This document shows, piece after piece, positions 12,987 to 22,847 of a stretch of 64,000 nt of DNA. The stretch comes from an uncultured Pseudomonadota bacterium (GTDB lineage: Bacteria; Pseudomonadota; Alphaproteobacteria; RF32; CAG-239): positions 133,707 through 197,706 of the forward strand of contig CASFJS010000005.1 of assembly GCA_949295085.1 (NCBI GenBank). The letters run 5' to 3'. Positions within the stretch are counted from its first letter, which is position 1. Each line of letters opens with the position of its first letter. A program made the position numbers and the translations under genes. The notes beneath the pieces were generated by a model. It was not told the origin of the DNA. It searched no databases and saw only the letters and a list, made by a program, of their open reading frames with translations.

Positions 12987-14792
12987 ATGTTTGATATTCA
13001 AAAAGGTTTGGAAAATTTAAGAAAACATATTAAAGTTGCGCCGGAAAAACCGGGTGTCTACCGGATGATTGATGCCGGCGGGACGGTGCTTTATGTCGGC
13101 AAGGCCAAAAATATCAAAAAAAGGATTGTTGCTTATTCGCATTTGAACAAATTGCCGCGGCGGTTGCAGCAGATGGTGGCGCAGATTGAGCGGATGGAGT
13201 TTATTGTCGTTGAAAATGAGGCCAGAGCCCTGTTGGTTGAGAATGAGCTGATTAAAAGATATTCGCCGCGTTATAATATTCTTTTGAAAGACGACAAGAC
13301 TTTTCCTCATTTGATGATTAATATGGAGGCGGAATTTCCGAGGTTGTCAAAATATCGCGGTACGCGCAAGGACAAAAATAAATATTTCGGGCCGTTTGCC
13401 AGTGTGGCGGCAGTGAATGAAGCGTTGGATATTTTGCAGAAGGTGTTTTTACTGCGTTCCTGCCGCGATAATGTTTTCAAGAACAGGCAAAGGCCTTGTC
13501 TTATGTATCAAATCAAACGGTGTTCGGCACCGTGTGTGGGGAAAATATCGGCGGCGGATTATAAAGAACTGGTTAAAAAAGCGATAGATTTTTTGGAGGG
13601 AAAAAACACCGAAATACAAAAGGAATTATCCGAACAGATGGAAGAAGCCAGTCGTCGCCAAGATTTTGAGACGGCTTTAGTTTTGCGGGACCGAATCAGG
13701 GCATTGAGCACTATTCAGGCGCGGCAAAATGTTGAATATTCCAAACTGATGTCGGCCGATGTTATCGGTATTGCCGAGGAAAAGGGATTGTTCGGAATTG
13801 AGATATTTTTTATCCGGTCGGGACAAAATTGCGGTAATGCGGTTTATTTTCCGAGCCAGACCGAGGGTGCCGGAAGCAAAGAGGTTTTGGAGGCTTTTCT
13901 GGGCGAATTTTACAATAATCATGAGCCTGGAAAAGAAATTATTGTCGGGGAAGAACCCGAAAATACGGATTTTTGGCAGCAGGCACTTAAAACAAAAGTT
14001 ATTTGTCCGAAAAGCGGCAATAAATACAAGTTGGCGCAGTTTGCCGAGCAAAATGCCCGTGACGCCATCAGACGAAAAATGGCTTTGGAAGCTTCGGTTA
14101 AAACCAATTTGGAAGCTTTTCGCGAGCGGTTTGGTTTGGCGCATATGCCCAAAAGAATTGAGGTGTATGACAACTCGCACAATCAGGGAAGCTATGCCAT
14201 CGGCGCCATGATTGTGGCGACACCGGACGGTTTTGATAAGAAAAATTACCGCACTTTCAATATCAAATATACCGACAACACGCATGATGACTTTGCCATG
14301 ATGCGCGAGGTTTTGCGGCGGCGGTTTGATAAAATGACGCCGGAAAATAAACCGGATGTCATTTTGCTGGACGGCGGCAGGGGGCAATTAAACGCCGTGT
14401 ATGAGGCTCTTAAAGATTATGATTTAACGGATATTGCCATTATCGGTATTTCGAAAGGACCGGACCGCAATGCCGGCAAAGAATTTTATCATATGAAAGA
14501 CAAAGAAAGTTTTGAACTGGAATATCGGTCACCTTTGGCCTTTTATCTGCAAAATCTGCGTGATGAGGCACACCGGTTTGCTATTGGTACGCACCGGAAG
14601 AAACGTGCTAAATCAATGTATAAGTCATCGTTGGATGAAATTGAGGGTATCGGCAGTAGGCGCAAGGCCGACTTGTTGAGGCATTTTGGTTCGGCTCGGG
14701 ATGTGGCGGAAGCTGATGTTGCCGATTTGCAAAAAGTGGAGGGAATCAGTAAAAAAACGGCGGAAAAAATATATAACTACTTCCATAATTAG
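12987..14792 (+). CDS. uvrC: UvrABC system protein C (excinuclease subunit C)
   Basis: UvrC makes both incisions around DNA lesions in nucleotide excision repair. The 601-residue protein has the GIY-YIG-type N-terminal nuclease (PGVYRMIDAGGTVLYVGKAKN, about residues 21-41), a UVR domain around residues 205-240 (FLEGKNTEIQKELSEQM... FETALVLRDRI), the C-terminal RNase H-like nuclease with EVYDNSHNQG and ILLDGGRGQLN, and helix-hairpin-helix motifs at the end (IEGIGSRRKADLLRHFGS). Length matches the family. No SOS box of the recA type was seen upstream. pgsA follows within about 50 bp, a pairing frequent in Proteobacteria. Confidence 0.98.
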   Translation: MFDIQKGLENLRKHIKVAPEKPGVYRMIDAGGTVLYVGKAKNIKKRIVAYSHLNKLPRRLQQMVAQIERMEFIVVENEARALLVENELIKRYSPRYNILLKDDKTFPHLMINMEAEFPRLSKYRGTRKDKNKYFGPFASVAAVNEALDILQKVFLLRSCRDNVFKNRQRPCLMYQIKRCSAPCVGKISAADYKELVKKAIDFLEGKNTEIQKELSEQMEEASRRQDFETALVLRDRIRALSTIQARQNVEYSKLMSADVIGIAEEKGLFGIEIFFIRSGQNCGNAVYFPSQTEGAGSKEVLEAFLGEFYNNHEPGKEIIVGEEPENTDFWQQALKTKVICPKSGNKYKLAQFAEQNARDAIRRKMALEASVKTNLEAFRERFGLAHMPKRIEVYDNSHNQGSYAIGAMIVATPDGFDKKNYRTFNIKYTDNTHDDFAMMREVLRRRFDKMTPENKPDVILLDGGRGQLNAVYEALKDYDLTDIAIIGISKGPDRNAGKEFYHMKDKESFELEYRSPLAFYLQNLRDEAHRFAIGTHRKKRAKSMYKSSLDEIEGIGSRRKADLLRHFGSARDVAEADVADLQKVEGISKKTAEKIYNYFHN

Positions 14793-14842
14793 AATTTATG
14801 TCCTACTATGGGGAAAAACTAACTTCTCAGGGACATAAGGAC

Positions 14843-15535
14843 ATGTATAATCTTCCTAATCTGCTGACAATATCGCGTATTGTCGTTATTCCGGTTATCT
14901 TTTTGTCGGTTTATATTACATCAATGTGGTGGGCCGTATTTACGGCAATTTTGTTTATCGTGGCGTCCATTACCGATTATTTTGACGGCTATTTGGCACG
15001 GGCCCGCGGCGAGACTTCGGCTCTCGGGCGGTTGTTGGATCCGATTGCCGATAAGCTGTTGGTTACGTCGGCTTTGGTGGTGTTGTTGGCCAAACCCGGA
15101 ATGGTCGAGTATAAAATCAGTTTTATTCCGGTTATTGTTATTCTTTGTCGTGAGATACTGGTTTCCGGTTTGAGGGAATTTTTGCGTGAAGTTAATGTCG
15201 GGTTGCCGGTGACGCGTTTGGCCAAGTGGAAAACGGGTTTTCAGATGACGGCGCTGTCAATGATGTTGTTGAAAGGTGTTTGGTATTGGGGCGGTATCGG
15301 CGAGTTTTTGTTATGGATTGCCGGTGTTTTGACCTTTTTGACGGGGTATCAGTATTTTCAAAAGAGTCTGGATTATATTTGCGAGACCGAAAAGTGTGCC
15401 AAGGTTCCGCCAATGCCCAAATTGCTTAAAACAAAACCGGTTGTTAAGGCCGAAAAGGCTTTGTCGCGTCAAAAAAAGCCTGCCGGTAAAAAGCCTGCCG
15501 GTAAAAAGAAAAAAACAATCAAAAAAGCCAAATAA
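14843..15535 (+). CDS. pgsA: CDP-diacylglycerol--glycerol-3-phosphate 3-phosphatidyltransferase
   Basis: PgsA catalyses the committed step of phosphatidylglycerol synthesis in the inner membrane. The start at 14843 gives the usual N-terminus MYNLPNLLTISR and has a purine-rich site upstream; the ATG at 14798 lacks one. The CDP-alcohol phosphotransferase signature DG-x2-AR-x8-G-x3-D-x3-D is exact in DGYLARARGETSALGRLLD PIAD. Four or more hydrophobic helices surround it. The last ~30 residues are almost wholly Lys, Ala, Gly and Pro (KKPAGKKPAGKKKK), an unusual basic cytoplasmic tail that echoes the tail on L17. Probably co-transcribed with uvrC. Confidence 0.95.
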   Translation: MYNLPNLLTISRIVVIPVIFLSVYITSMWWAVFTAILFIVASITDYFDGYLARARGETSALGRLLDPIADKLLVTSALVVLLAKPGMVEYKISFIPVIVILCREILVSGLREFLREVNVGLPVTRLAKWKTGFQMTALSMMLLKGVWYWGGIGEFLLWIAGVLTFLTGYQYFQKSLDYICETEKCAKVPPMPKLLKTKPVVKAEKALSRQKKPAGKKPAGKKKKTIKKAK

Positions 15536-15553
15536 ATCATATGGGCCGTTTTA

Positions 15554-16240
15554 ATGGAGAAAGAACAGAAACATATTTTGGTGGTTGATGATGATACGCG
15601 TCTGAGGCGTTTGTTGCAACGTTTTTTGCGCGAAAACGGTTTTCTGGTTTCAACCGCCAAGGACGCCGACGAAGCGCGGTTGATGTTGAAACAATATCGG
15701 TTTAGTTTGCTTATTGTCGACGTGATGATGCCTAAGGAAAACGGCGTGGATTTTTTACGGCAGTTTAGGCAGGAAAGCTCGGTTCCGGTGATTATGTTAA
15801 CGGCTATGGGCAATGTTGAAGATCGAATTGCCGGTTTGGAGCAGGGGGCGGATGACTATATGTCCAAGCCGTTTGAGCCGAAGGAATTGTTGTTGAGAAT
15901 TGCCAGTGTTTTGAAACGGACGCCGGCGGAAAAGAAAGAAACGCAAAAACTTGATTTGGGATTGTATGTTTTTGATATGCAAAGCAAAGAGTTGGTTTCC
16001 AAACAAGGGAATGTTATGCATATTACGCCGGTTGAACAAAGTTTGCTCAGTATTCTCGGAATGAAAAGCGGGCAGGTGTTTTCACGGGAGAAATTATCGG
16101 AAATTCTCGGAGCCGGACAGTCGCCGCGGTCAATAGACGTGCAAATTACACGGTTGAGAAAGAAAATAGAAAGGGATTCAAAAAATCCCCGCTATTTGCA
16201 GACTTTGCGCGGTAAAGGTTATATGTTGCTGGTTGATTGA
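15554..16240 (+). CDS. OmpR-family two-component response regulator
   Basis: A 228-residue regulator. The receiver domain has the acidic pocket VVDDD at residues 10-14, the phospho-acceptor Asp56 in LLIVDVMMP, a conserved Thr in MLTAMG and Lys in MSKPFEP. The C-terminal winged-helix DNA-binding domain contains SPRSIDVQITRLRKKIE and the final YLQTLRGKGYML hairpin. Its sequence is close to E. coli OmpR throughout (HILVVDDDTRLRRLL). It lies 52 bp before the sensor kinase and is almost certainly its partner. The signal and targets cannot be read from the sequence; the name OmpR would be an analogy. Confidence 0.95.
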   Translation: MEKEQKHILVVDDDTRLRRLLQRFLRENGFLVSTAKDADEARLMLKQYRFSLLIVDVMMPKENGVDFLRQFRQESSVPVIMLTAMGNVEDRIAGLEQGADDYMSKPFEPKELLLRIASVLKRTPAEKKETQKLDLGLYVFDMQSKELVSKQGNVMHITPVEQSLLSILGMKSGQVFSREKLSEILGAGQSPRSIDVQITRLRKKIERDSKNPRYLQTLRGKGYMLLVD

Positions 16241-16291
16241 ACCGGGAGTGCGGGCAAAGTATAAAGTAAAGCGGAATTTGGGGAGCGAACA

Positions 16292-17653
16292 ATGCATTTG
16301 AGATTGCCGCAAAAGCTTGAAGACAAGGTAACTTTCTGGCGCCGGAGGTTGCTGCCGAGAACATTGTTCTTCCGGACGATGTTGTTGATATTTATTCCGT
16401 TGATTGTCGTGCAGATTGTTTCGGTCGTGGTGTTCTTTGACGGTAGTTGGAGCCGGATGGGGCGCCGTTTGTCAGAGAATCTGGTTGATGAGATGAATAT
16501 GATTATCGCCCTTAAAGAAGACGGAATGCCGCTTGAAAAAATTCAGGATTTGGCACAGAAAGGATTTCAGATCAGGGTGCATTTTTATGATGCGGCGCAA
16601 GGTAATGACGTTAAGCACAGGTTTGCGGCCAATCCGATGGTGATTGCATATTTGAAAGAAGCGATGGAGCACGCTTTTACCGAGGATAAATGGAGTATTT
16701 CGGTTGATGAAAGTCAGGACAACAACAGTGATTTGATTATTTTTGTTGAGAAAGAAAATGTTATCTACGAGTTTGTTTGTGCCAAGAAAAAAATATTTTC
16801 GACCTCTATTTTTATGTTTGTGGTGTGGATGGTGGCCACGTCGATACTGTTGTTTTTGGTCTCGGTTATGTTTTTGCGCATACAGGTGCGGGCCATTGCC
16901 GATTTGGCGCGGACGGCCGAAAATTTCGGTAAAGGTATTGATGACGACGGTTTTAAGCCTTATGGTTCATCGGAAGTGCGCAAAGCCGGATATGCTTTTA
17001 TTAAGATGAAAGAGCGTATTTGGCGGCAGATTATGGAGCGCACCCAGATGCTGGCCGGAATTTCGCATGATTTGCGTACGCCGTTGACCCGAATGAAACT
17101 GGCGACGACAATGATGGAAAATTCGCCGGATAAAAAAGATTTTTTGGCCGATATTGATGAAATGGAAAAAATGCTAAACGGCTATTTGGCCTTTGTGCGC
17201 GGTGAGGGCGATGAGACGGCTGTTCTGGTGGATCTTAACAAACTGGTGGGAGAAATCGTTGGTCGATTTGCCTCACAACGGATTAAAATTAAGTATTTTT
17301 CCAAAGATGAAACTATCGAGATATGCGCAAAAGAACAGGCGTTGCGGCGGGCCATTACAAATATTGTGGCTAATGCCGGCCGATATGGTAAAAAAATCGA
17401 GGTGCGGGTTGAAAAAATCGGGCGTAAAGTGAGAGTTATTGTTGATGATAATGGTCCCGGAATTCCGAAAGATAAAAGAGAAGCCGTTTTCAGAGCTTTT
17501 TATCGTTTGGATAATTCGCGTAATAAAGAGACCGGCGGTATTGGTCTCGGACTGGCCATTACCAAAGATATTATTACCGCGCACGGCGGGCACATTCAGT
17601 TGGAAGACGGTTCGTTGGGCGGGTTACGCGTGATTATAGAATTGCCGCTTTAG
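16292..17653 (+). CDS. Sensor histidine kinase, EnvZ-like
   Basis: A 453-residue inner-membrane kinase. Two membrane segments lie near residues 25-50 (TMLLIFIPLIVVQIVSVVVFF) and 170-194 (IFMFVVWMVATSILLFLVSV), enclosing a ~115-residue periplasmic sensor region without a recognised fold. A HAMP linker follows, then the dimerisation/phospho-acceptor motif GISHDLRTPLTRMKLA, and the ATPase domain with N box (NIVANAGRYG), DDNGPGIP, and GGIGLGLAI. A GGGGAG ribosome site precedes the ATG. The arrangement matches EnvZ rather than PhoR or PhoQ by order and length. The next gene begins 18 bp after the stop, so it is in the same unit. Confidence 0.95.
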   Translation: MHLRLPQKLEDKVTFWRRRLLPRTLFFRTMLLIFIPLIVVQIVSVVVFFDGSWSRMGRRLSENLVDEMNMIIALKEDGMPLEKIQDLAQKGFQIRVHFYDAAQGNDVKHRFAANPMVIAYLKEAMEHAFTEDKWSISVDESQDNNSDLIIFVEKENVIYEFVCAKKKIFSTSIFMFVVWMVATSILLFLVSVMFLRIQVRAIADLARTAENFGKGIDDDGFKPYGSSEVRKAGYAFIKMKERIWRQIMERTQMLAGISHDLRTPLTRMKLATTMMENSPDKKDFLADIDEMEKMLNGYLAFVRGEGDETAVLVDLNKLVGEIVGRFASQRIKIKYFSKDETIEICAKEQALRRAITNIVANAGRYGKKIEVRVEKIGRKVRVIVDDNGPGIPKDKREAVFRAFYRLDNSRNKETGGIGLGLAITKDIITAHGGHIQLEDGSLGGLRVIIELPL

Positions 17654-17670
17654 AATGACGGGGTGGAAAA

Positions 17671-18945
17671 ATGGCTGATGATAAATTGTTAGATGACGAT
17701 ATTAATTTGGACGAGTTTAATTTTGATGATCTGACTCTCGATGACGGTCATAATCCGGCATCGGAAGTCGGGGAACAAAAAGCTTCCGGGAAAGATGCAT
17801 TTAATCTTGATGATATTTCGTTGGATGAATTTAATTTTGATGATTTGCCAGATAGTGCTGCGGAAAGTCCGAAGCCGGCAAATGAGACAGCCGCAACCGA
17901 GGCTGATACCGAAAATGTTGTCCGGGAATCGGCGGAAGTTGATTCGCCTGAGGCAAATGAATTAATTGACGACGAAGAAAATGTTTTATCACCGGAAAGG
18001 CAAGAAGTTGATTCGCCGGCCGCCGATGAAGATATACGGGATGTCGTGCCGGAAGAAAATACGGCAGAATCTGCGGAAGTGCCGGAGTTTGAAATAAAAA
18101 ACAGACCGGAAGTCATTCCGGAAACCGAGGGAGAAATTGTTGCGGCGCCGGCAGCTGATTTAGAAACCGATTTTGCCGATGAGCCGGAAGTTGCGGCCGA
18201 GGCCGAAAATGCTCTTTCTTTTGAGGAGGAAGTTGTGGCCGAAGCCGAAAATGAGCCTTCTTTTGAGACGGAGGAAAGCTCTAATCGGGAAACCGTTTTG
18301 GAAAATGAGGCAGAAACCGCGGAGGAAGTTGTTGCGACGGGTGAGGAAACGAATGCGGATATAATTTCCGTCGGTGAGATGTCTCAAGATATACCGGCAG
18401 AGGAAGATAATCATGAAGACAATTATGCCGTAAAAGTTGATGAAGAAATTGTTAATCAGATGCCGAATCATCAGGAAGACAAAGAGGATGAGGAAGATAT
18501 CTTTGCCGGAATTGATTCTCCGGCGGAGGAGCCCCAAGCCAATAATATGGCCGGTGAAATTGATTATGATGTGCCGAATACTCCAAAAGATGAAGTCGCC
18601 ATGTTGCAGGAGAGCGGTCGTATCGGCTGTTTGAGATGGTACAGCGGCGCTTCCTCCGACAGGATGTTTGAGATAAGTAAAGCAGCGGAAAGCGCGACCT
18701 TTAATGCGGACGAAGAATGTAAGACCATACACGTTAATGCCGGATATGATACTTATGGCTGGGAAGTTCAATTTTTCGACGGTGTGGTTATGAATTTGCG
18801 CGATGTTCGGGAATATCAGATACGCAACGGCCGGCTCCCCTCCGCCGACGGACGTATTGTTTACGGGCAAAGTGCATGGTCATTTTCCGGGATCGAAAGA
18901 ATAGTCGTTTACGAAAGTGTTAAATATTTTTCGTACGGTGTTTAG
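17671..18945 (+). CDS. Large acidic repeat protein with a small C-terminal domain, unknown
   Basis: A 424-residue protein directly behind the sensor kinase. The N-terminus carries two copies of a (N/S)LDEFNFDDL motif (about residues 10-22 and 50-60). Residues ~65-300 are extremely rich in Glu, Ala, Asp, Ser and Val and look disordered, with near-repeats such as AEAENALSFEEE and AEAENEPSFETEE. The final ~115 residues form a compact, Cys- and aromatic-containing domain starting near ESGRIGCLRWYSG and ending in IERIVVYESVKYFSYGV. There is no signal peptide or membrane span, so it is probably cytoplasmic. No family is recognised. Its position suggests an adaptor or scaffold linked to the two-component pair, but this rests on context only. 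Confidence 0.8.
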   Translation: MADDKLLDDDINLDEFNFDDLTLDDGHNPASEVGEQKASGKDAFNLDDISLDEFNFDDLPDSAAESPKPANETAATEADTENVVRESAEVDSPEANELIDDEENVLSPERQEVDSPAADEDIRDVVPEENTAESAEVPEFEIKNRPEVIPETEGEIVAAPAADLETDFADEPEVAAEAENALSFEEEVVAEAENEPSFETEESSNRETVLENEAETAEEVVATGEETNADIISVGEMSQDIPAEEDNHEDNYAVKVDEEIVNQMPNHQEDKEDEEDIFAGIDSPAEEPQANNMAGEIDYDVPNTPKDEVAMLQESGRIGCLRWYSGASSDRMFEISKAAESATFNADEECKTIHVNAGYDTYGWEVQFFDGVVMNLRDVREYQIRNGRLPSADGRIVYGQSAWSFSGIERIVVYESVKYFSYGV

Positions 18946-19010
18946 GGGGCAATAAAAAACACGGAGCTCACCGCTGTTTTTCGGCTGTTGTGACGATGGT
19001 TATGTCCCGG

Positions 19011-19925
19011 TTATTCCGCGGGTGTTTCCGTGGCCGTATCGGGGGTTGTTTCTGCGGTGACGGTGTCTTCCTGTTTGGGAAGCGGAAAAACCTGCACTTC
19101 GTTCAAATTGGCGGACGAGAGGCTGTTGTTTCCCTCTATGCCGGCGGCTCTGTTGGCAGCGTTTGTTTGCAGCCCTTTGGGGGCTTTTAGAGCCGGCGAC
19201 AGCGGATAAGCGTTTTTTGGCAAGCGCAACAGCATATAGCCGTTGCCGCCGCCGAAAGCCGGTCCGGACAAACCAATGGAATAATGGCCGCCGATATAGC
19301 CGTAATCCAGATCAATATAATCGATTGCGAAAACGGTCTTAACGTTGGTCATGCCGACGGTGGTCATTTTGCAATTATAGCCGGCATCCTCCAAAAGAAC
19401 GTGATTTACCGTTTTGGCAAAGAGCAATGATTTGGCCGGCGTGCAATCGGCAACCTGTCCGCCATAAGTCATGTTGTAGTTTAAGATGATGTTCATGACG
19501 TTGTGTTTGCCGACAATCACATCGGTGATTTTGGCATGATCAATGTAGGCATTGGTCGGAACAACGCCGACTTTAACCGGTAAAGTAATGTAATTTTCAA
19601 GGCAGGTGCGTGTTTGCGGATCGGCCTGGCAGATGAGAATCTTTTGGTAATTATTGTTGTCAAACAATTGCAGCAGCGAGTTGTAAATATATGTTGCCGA
19701 CATTGATAATTTGGACGGGGCACATTGATGTGAGCGGCACACCACAACGGAAGACGGATATCGGACCGACGAGGCAGACGCCCCCGCCGCAGCGGTTTGG
19801 GTTTGTTTTGGTTTGTCGGCGAAAGTAAAGAAATGATCGGGAATATAATTTTGCAGCGTTTCACAACCGCATAACCCGAAAACAGCGGTTAACAAAACCA
19901 ATGAACGTAAGCTTTTGTGCAGCAT
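19011..19925 (-). CDS. Predicted lipoprotein, function unknown
   Basis: A 304-residue minus-strand protein with a lipoprotein signal peptide: a basic start, a hydrophobic core and lipobox LCGC, so the acylated Cys is near residue 21. Residues ~45-60 are Ala/Ser-rich. The middle has several cysteines (VVCRSHQC, ILICQADPQTRTC) that may form disulphides. Around residues 210-240 lies a Gly-rich aromatic stretch (DYGYIGGHYSIGLSGPAFGGGNGYM). The last ~40 residues are Thr/Glu/Pro-rich. It is convergent with the acidic protein gene; the 65-bp space holds no clear terminator. I do not recognise a family; it may be an outer-membrane assembly or surface lipoprotein. Confidence 0.82.
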   Translation of the reverse strand: MLHKSLRSLVLLTAVFGLCGCETLQNYIPDHFFTFADKPKQTQTAAAGASASSVRYPSSVVVCRSHQCAPSKLSMSATYIYNSLLQLFDNNNYQKILICQADPQTRTCLENYITLPVKVGVVPTNAYIDHAKITDVIVGKHNVMNIILNYNMTYGGQVADCTPAKSLLFAKTVNHVLLEDAGYNCKMTTVGMTNVKTVFAIDYIDLDYGYIGGHYSIGLSGPAFGGGNGYMLLRLPKNAYPLSPALKAPKGLQTNAANRAAGIEGNNSLSSANLNEVQVFPLPKQEDTVTAETTPDTATETPAE

Positions 19926-20098
19926 TTGAGCCCCTTAATCATAAAAGTATAGCTTATATTATGCCAGCCGCTGGTAAATACCAAGCCTTTTTTATAATTA
20001 TTCAATGTATTTTTTGAGCTTTTGTGTTTTTTAGCTTGTCAGAAAAGCAAGAATGTGCCAAATATGAAGTTGTCGGAGCTTTATATGAGAGAAAAATT

Positions 20099-20578
20099 TT
20101 GAAAAAAGTGTTGTTATTCATCGGTCTGTTGATGGCGTCCGCCGGTTTGGCCGCCGAAGGGATTAACGTGGTGGACGGCGATAGTCTGGAAGCCGGCAAC
20201 GAGCGGTTAAGACTGATGAATATTGACGCGCCGGAGTTTTTCCAAAAATGTTATGATGCCAGCGGGTGGAAATATTTGTGCGGGTTTGAAGCTACGGAGT
20301 ATTTGAAGAAGTTAATGCAGGGGCAGGTTCGCTGCGAAAGGTACGGCAAAGATCGTTACGGACGCTCGTTGGTGGAGTGCTGGCGGGCAGACGGTGTCAA
20401 TATCGGGCAGGAAATGGTGCGCTCCGGTTGGGCAACCGCGTATAACGAAAAGTATCAGGCCGATGAAAAACAGGCGCGCGCCGCCAAAAAAGGAATCTGG
20501 CGCGGGAAATTTATGCGGCCGGAATTGTACCGCGCATTAAAAAGAAGTCACGAAACACTTAAAAATGAAAAAAGATAG
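20099..20578 (+). CDS. Secreted thermonuclease-family (SNase-like) nuclease
   Basis: Staphylococcal-nuclease-like proteins cut DNA and RNA using Ca2+. The family core is visible: VVDGDSL, RLRLMNIDAPE, YLKKLM, and YGRSLVECWRADGVNIGQEMVRSGWA, with Asp and Arg residues in the usual catalytic spacing. I place the start at a TTG (20099) because the predicted protein then begins with a clean signal peptide (LKKVLLFIGLLMASAGLAAEG) and a GAGAGA purine stretch lies 7-12 bases upstream. An ATG at 20024 is in frame but adds 25 polar residues ahead of the hydrophobic core. Mature protein ~140 residues. Two extra Cys (KCY, YLCGF) may form a disulphide. The start codon is the main uncertainty. Confidence 0.88.
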   Translation: MKKVLLFIGLLMASAGLAAEGINVVDGDSLEAGNERLRLMNIDAPEFFQKCYDASGWKYLCGFEATEYLKKLMQGQVRCERYGKDRYGRSLVECWRADGVNIGQEMVRSGWATAYNEKYQADEKQARAAKKGIWRGKFMRPELYRALKRSHETLKNEKR

Positions 20579-20587
20579 AGATTCTTG

Positions 20588-20615
20588 TTGACAGCCGGAA
20601 AAAGTTATGTATATT
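20588..20615 (+). promoter_or_regulatory. Promoter for rplU-rpmA
   Basis: A perfect TTGACA (20588-20593), 16-base spacer and TATATT (20610-20615) lie 45 bp ahead of rplU. Confidence 0.78.
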
Positions 20616-20660
20616 GCAAAGCAACGTTTTTATGTTTTTTAAATATAAAGGTGAAAGAAT

Positions 20661-20963
20661 ATGTATGCAGTAATTAAAACCGGCGGCAAACAATACCGCG
20701 TTACATCGGGTGATGTAATCAAGATTGAAAAAATCGCCGGAGAGGAAGGCAAAGAGGTTGTTTTTAACGAGGTTCTGGCTTTGGGTGACACCATCGGTTC
20801 GCCGTTGGTTGCCGGTGCTTCGGTCAAGGCAACGGTCTTGAAACAGGCCAAAGATGCCAAAGTTATCATTTTCAAAAAGAAGAGAAGACAAAATTATCGC
20901 CGTAAAAACGGCCACAGACAGAGCATTACGCTGGTTAAAATTACCGACGTAATCGGCAAGTAA
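20661..20963 (+). CDS. rplU: 50S ribosomal protein L21
   Basis: A 100-residue L21, a 23S rRNA-binding large-subunit protein. It starts with the family signature MYAVIKTGGKQYRV and includes FKKKRRQNYRRKNGHRQ, the conserved rRNA-contact loop. It forms a unit with rpmA 16 bp downstream, the near-universal rplU-rpmA pair, and obg follows. A GGTGAAAG site precedes the ATG. Confidence 0.99.
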   Translation: MYAVIKTGGKQYRVTSGDVIKIEKIAGEEGKEVVFNEVLALGDTIGSPLVAGASVKATVLKQAKDAKVIIFKKKRRQNYRRKNGHRQSITLVKITDVIGK

Positions 20964-20979
20964 GAAGGAGATTTGAACA

Positions 20980-21234
20980 ATGGCTCATAAGAAATCAGGC
21001 GGTAGCTCATCCAACGGGCGCGATTCCATCGGACGCCGGCTGGGTTTGAAAAAATCCGGCGGTCAGGCGGTTATTCCGGGAAACATTATTGTCCGTCAAC
21101 GCGGAACGCAGTATCATCCGGGTGCTAATGTCGGCATGGGGAAAGACCATACTTTGTTTGCTTTGAGCGAGGGTAAGGTTGTGTTCTCGAAAAAAGCCGG
21201 CGACAGGGTTGTCGTTTCGGTTGCGACCGAATAA
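20980..21234 (+). CDS. rpmA: 50S ribosomal protein L27
   Basis: An 84-residue L27, whose N-terminus reaches the peptidyl-transferase centre. It starts [16 protein letters not shown] and has the conserved [16 protein letters not shown]. The AHKK start means there is no cleavable N-terminal extension of the Firmicutes kind. An AAGGAG site lies upstream. A terminator-like hairpin follows, so obg may be only partly co-transcribed. Confidence 0.99.
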   Translation: MAHKKSGGSSSNGRDSIGRRLGLKKSGGQAVIPGNIIVRQRGTQYHPGANVGMGKDHTLFALSEGKVVFSKKAGDRVVVSVATE

Positions 21235-21265
21235 ATTTCGGTTCGACGTTACCAAAAAAAGTTTG

Positions 21266-21297
21266 AGGGGATGTTTGTCGGCGTCCCCTTTACTTTT
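21266..21297 (+). terminator. Hairpin after rpmA, probable terminator
   Basis: An 8-bp stem (21266-21273 with 21282-21289, one T-G pair) is followed by an interrupted T tract (TTTACTTTT). Confidence 0.55.
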
Positions 21298-21324
21298 CGG
21301 GCAAATGGGATATTTTGAAAGTAG

Positions 21325-22404
<1,080 letters not shown>

Positions 22405-22423
22405 TTGACGGGAGAAAACAACA

Positions 22424-22786
22424 GTGGCTGAAAAAGTAAATAAACAAATGCAGGATACGGCGGAAAAAATACTGGAAATCGTTAAAAAAACCTTGGATGA
22501 CGGCAAGGCGGAAGATATTGCGGTGATTGATCTGGCCGGCAAAACATCGATTGCCAGTTATATGGTGGTGGCCAGCGGAACATCGAACCGGCATGTGGCT
22601 TTTTTGGCCGAGAATCTGCAGCAAAAGCTAAAAGAAAACGGCTATGTTTCAACCGCAGAGGGGGAGGATAAAGCCGACTGGGTGCTGATTGACGCGTTTG
22701 ACGTGATTGTGCATATTTTCCGGCCGGAGGTGCGTAGTTTTTATAGTCTGGAAAAGATGTGGGCGGCGTTTAAAAAGCCGGAATAA
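22424..22786 (+). CDS. rsfS: Ribosomal silencing factor RsfS
   Basis: RsfS binds L14 and keeps the 50S subunit from joining the 30S when nutrients are low. The 120-residue protein has the family core AEDIAVIDLAGKTSIASYMVVASGTSNRH and the diagnostic WVLIDAFDVIVHIF ... FYSLEKMW. Translation probably begins at GTG 22424, which has a GGGAGA site eight bases upstream. In many Proteobacteria rlmH is the next gene; here rlmH is on the opposite strand beyond a hypothetical gene. Confidence 0.96.
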   Translation: MAEKVNKQMQDTAEKILEIVKKTLDDGKAEDIAVIDLAGKTSIASYMVVASGTSNRHVAFLAENLQQKLKENGYVSTAEGEDKADWVLIDAFDVIVHIFRPEVRSFYSLEKMWAAFKKPE

Positions 22787-22802
22787 AAACGGGCTTCGGG
22801 AC

Positions 22803-22847
22803 AAACAAACCCCGCCTTGCGTGATATCGGCAAGGCGGGGTTTGTTT
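22803..22847. terminator. Bidirectional terminator between rsfS and a convergent gene
   Basis: An 18-bp perfect stem (22803-22820 with 22830-22847) with A- and T-rich ends. Its right edge overlaps the stop codon of the minus-strand gene. Confidence 0.92.
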
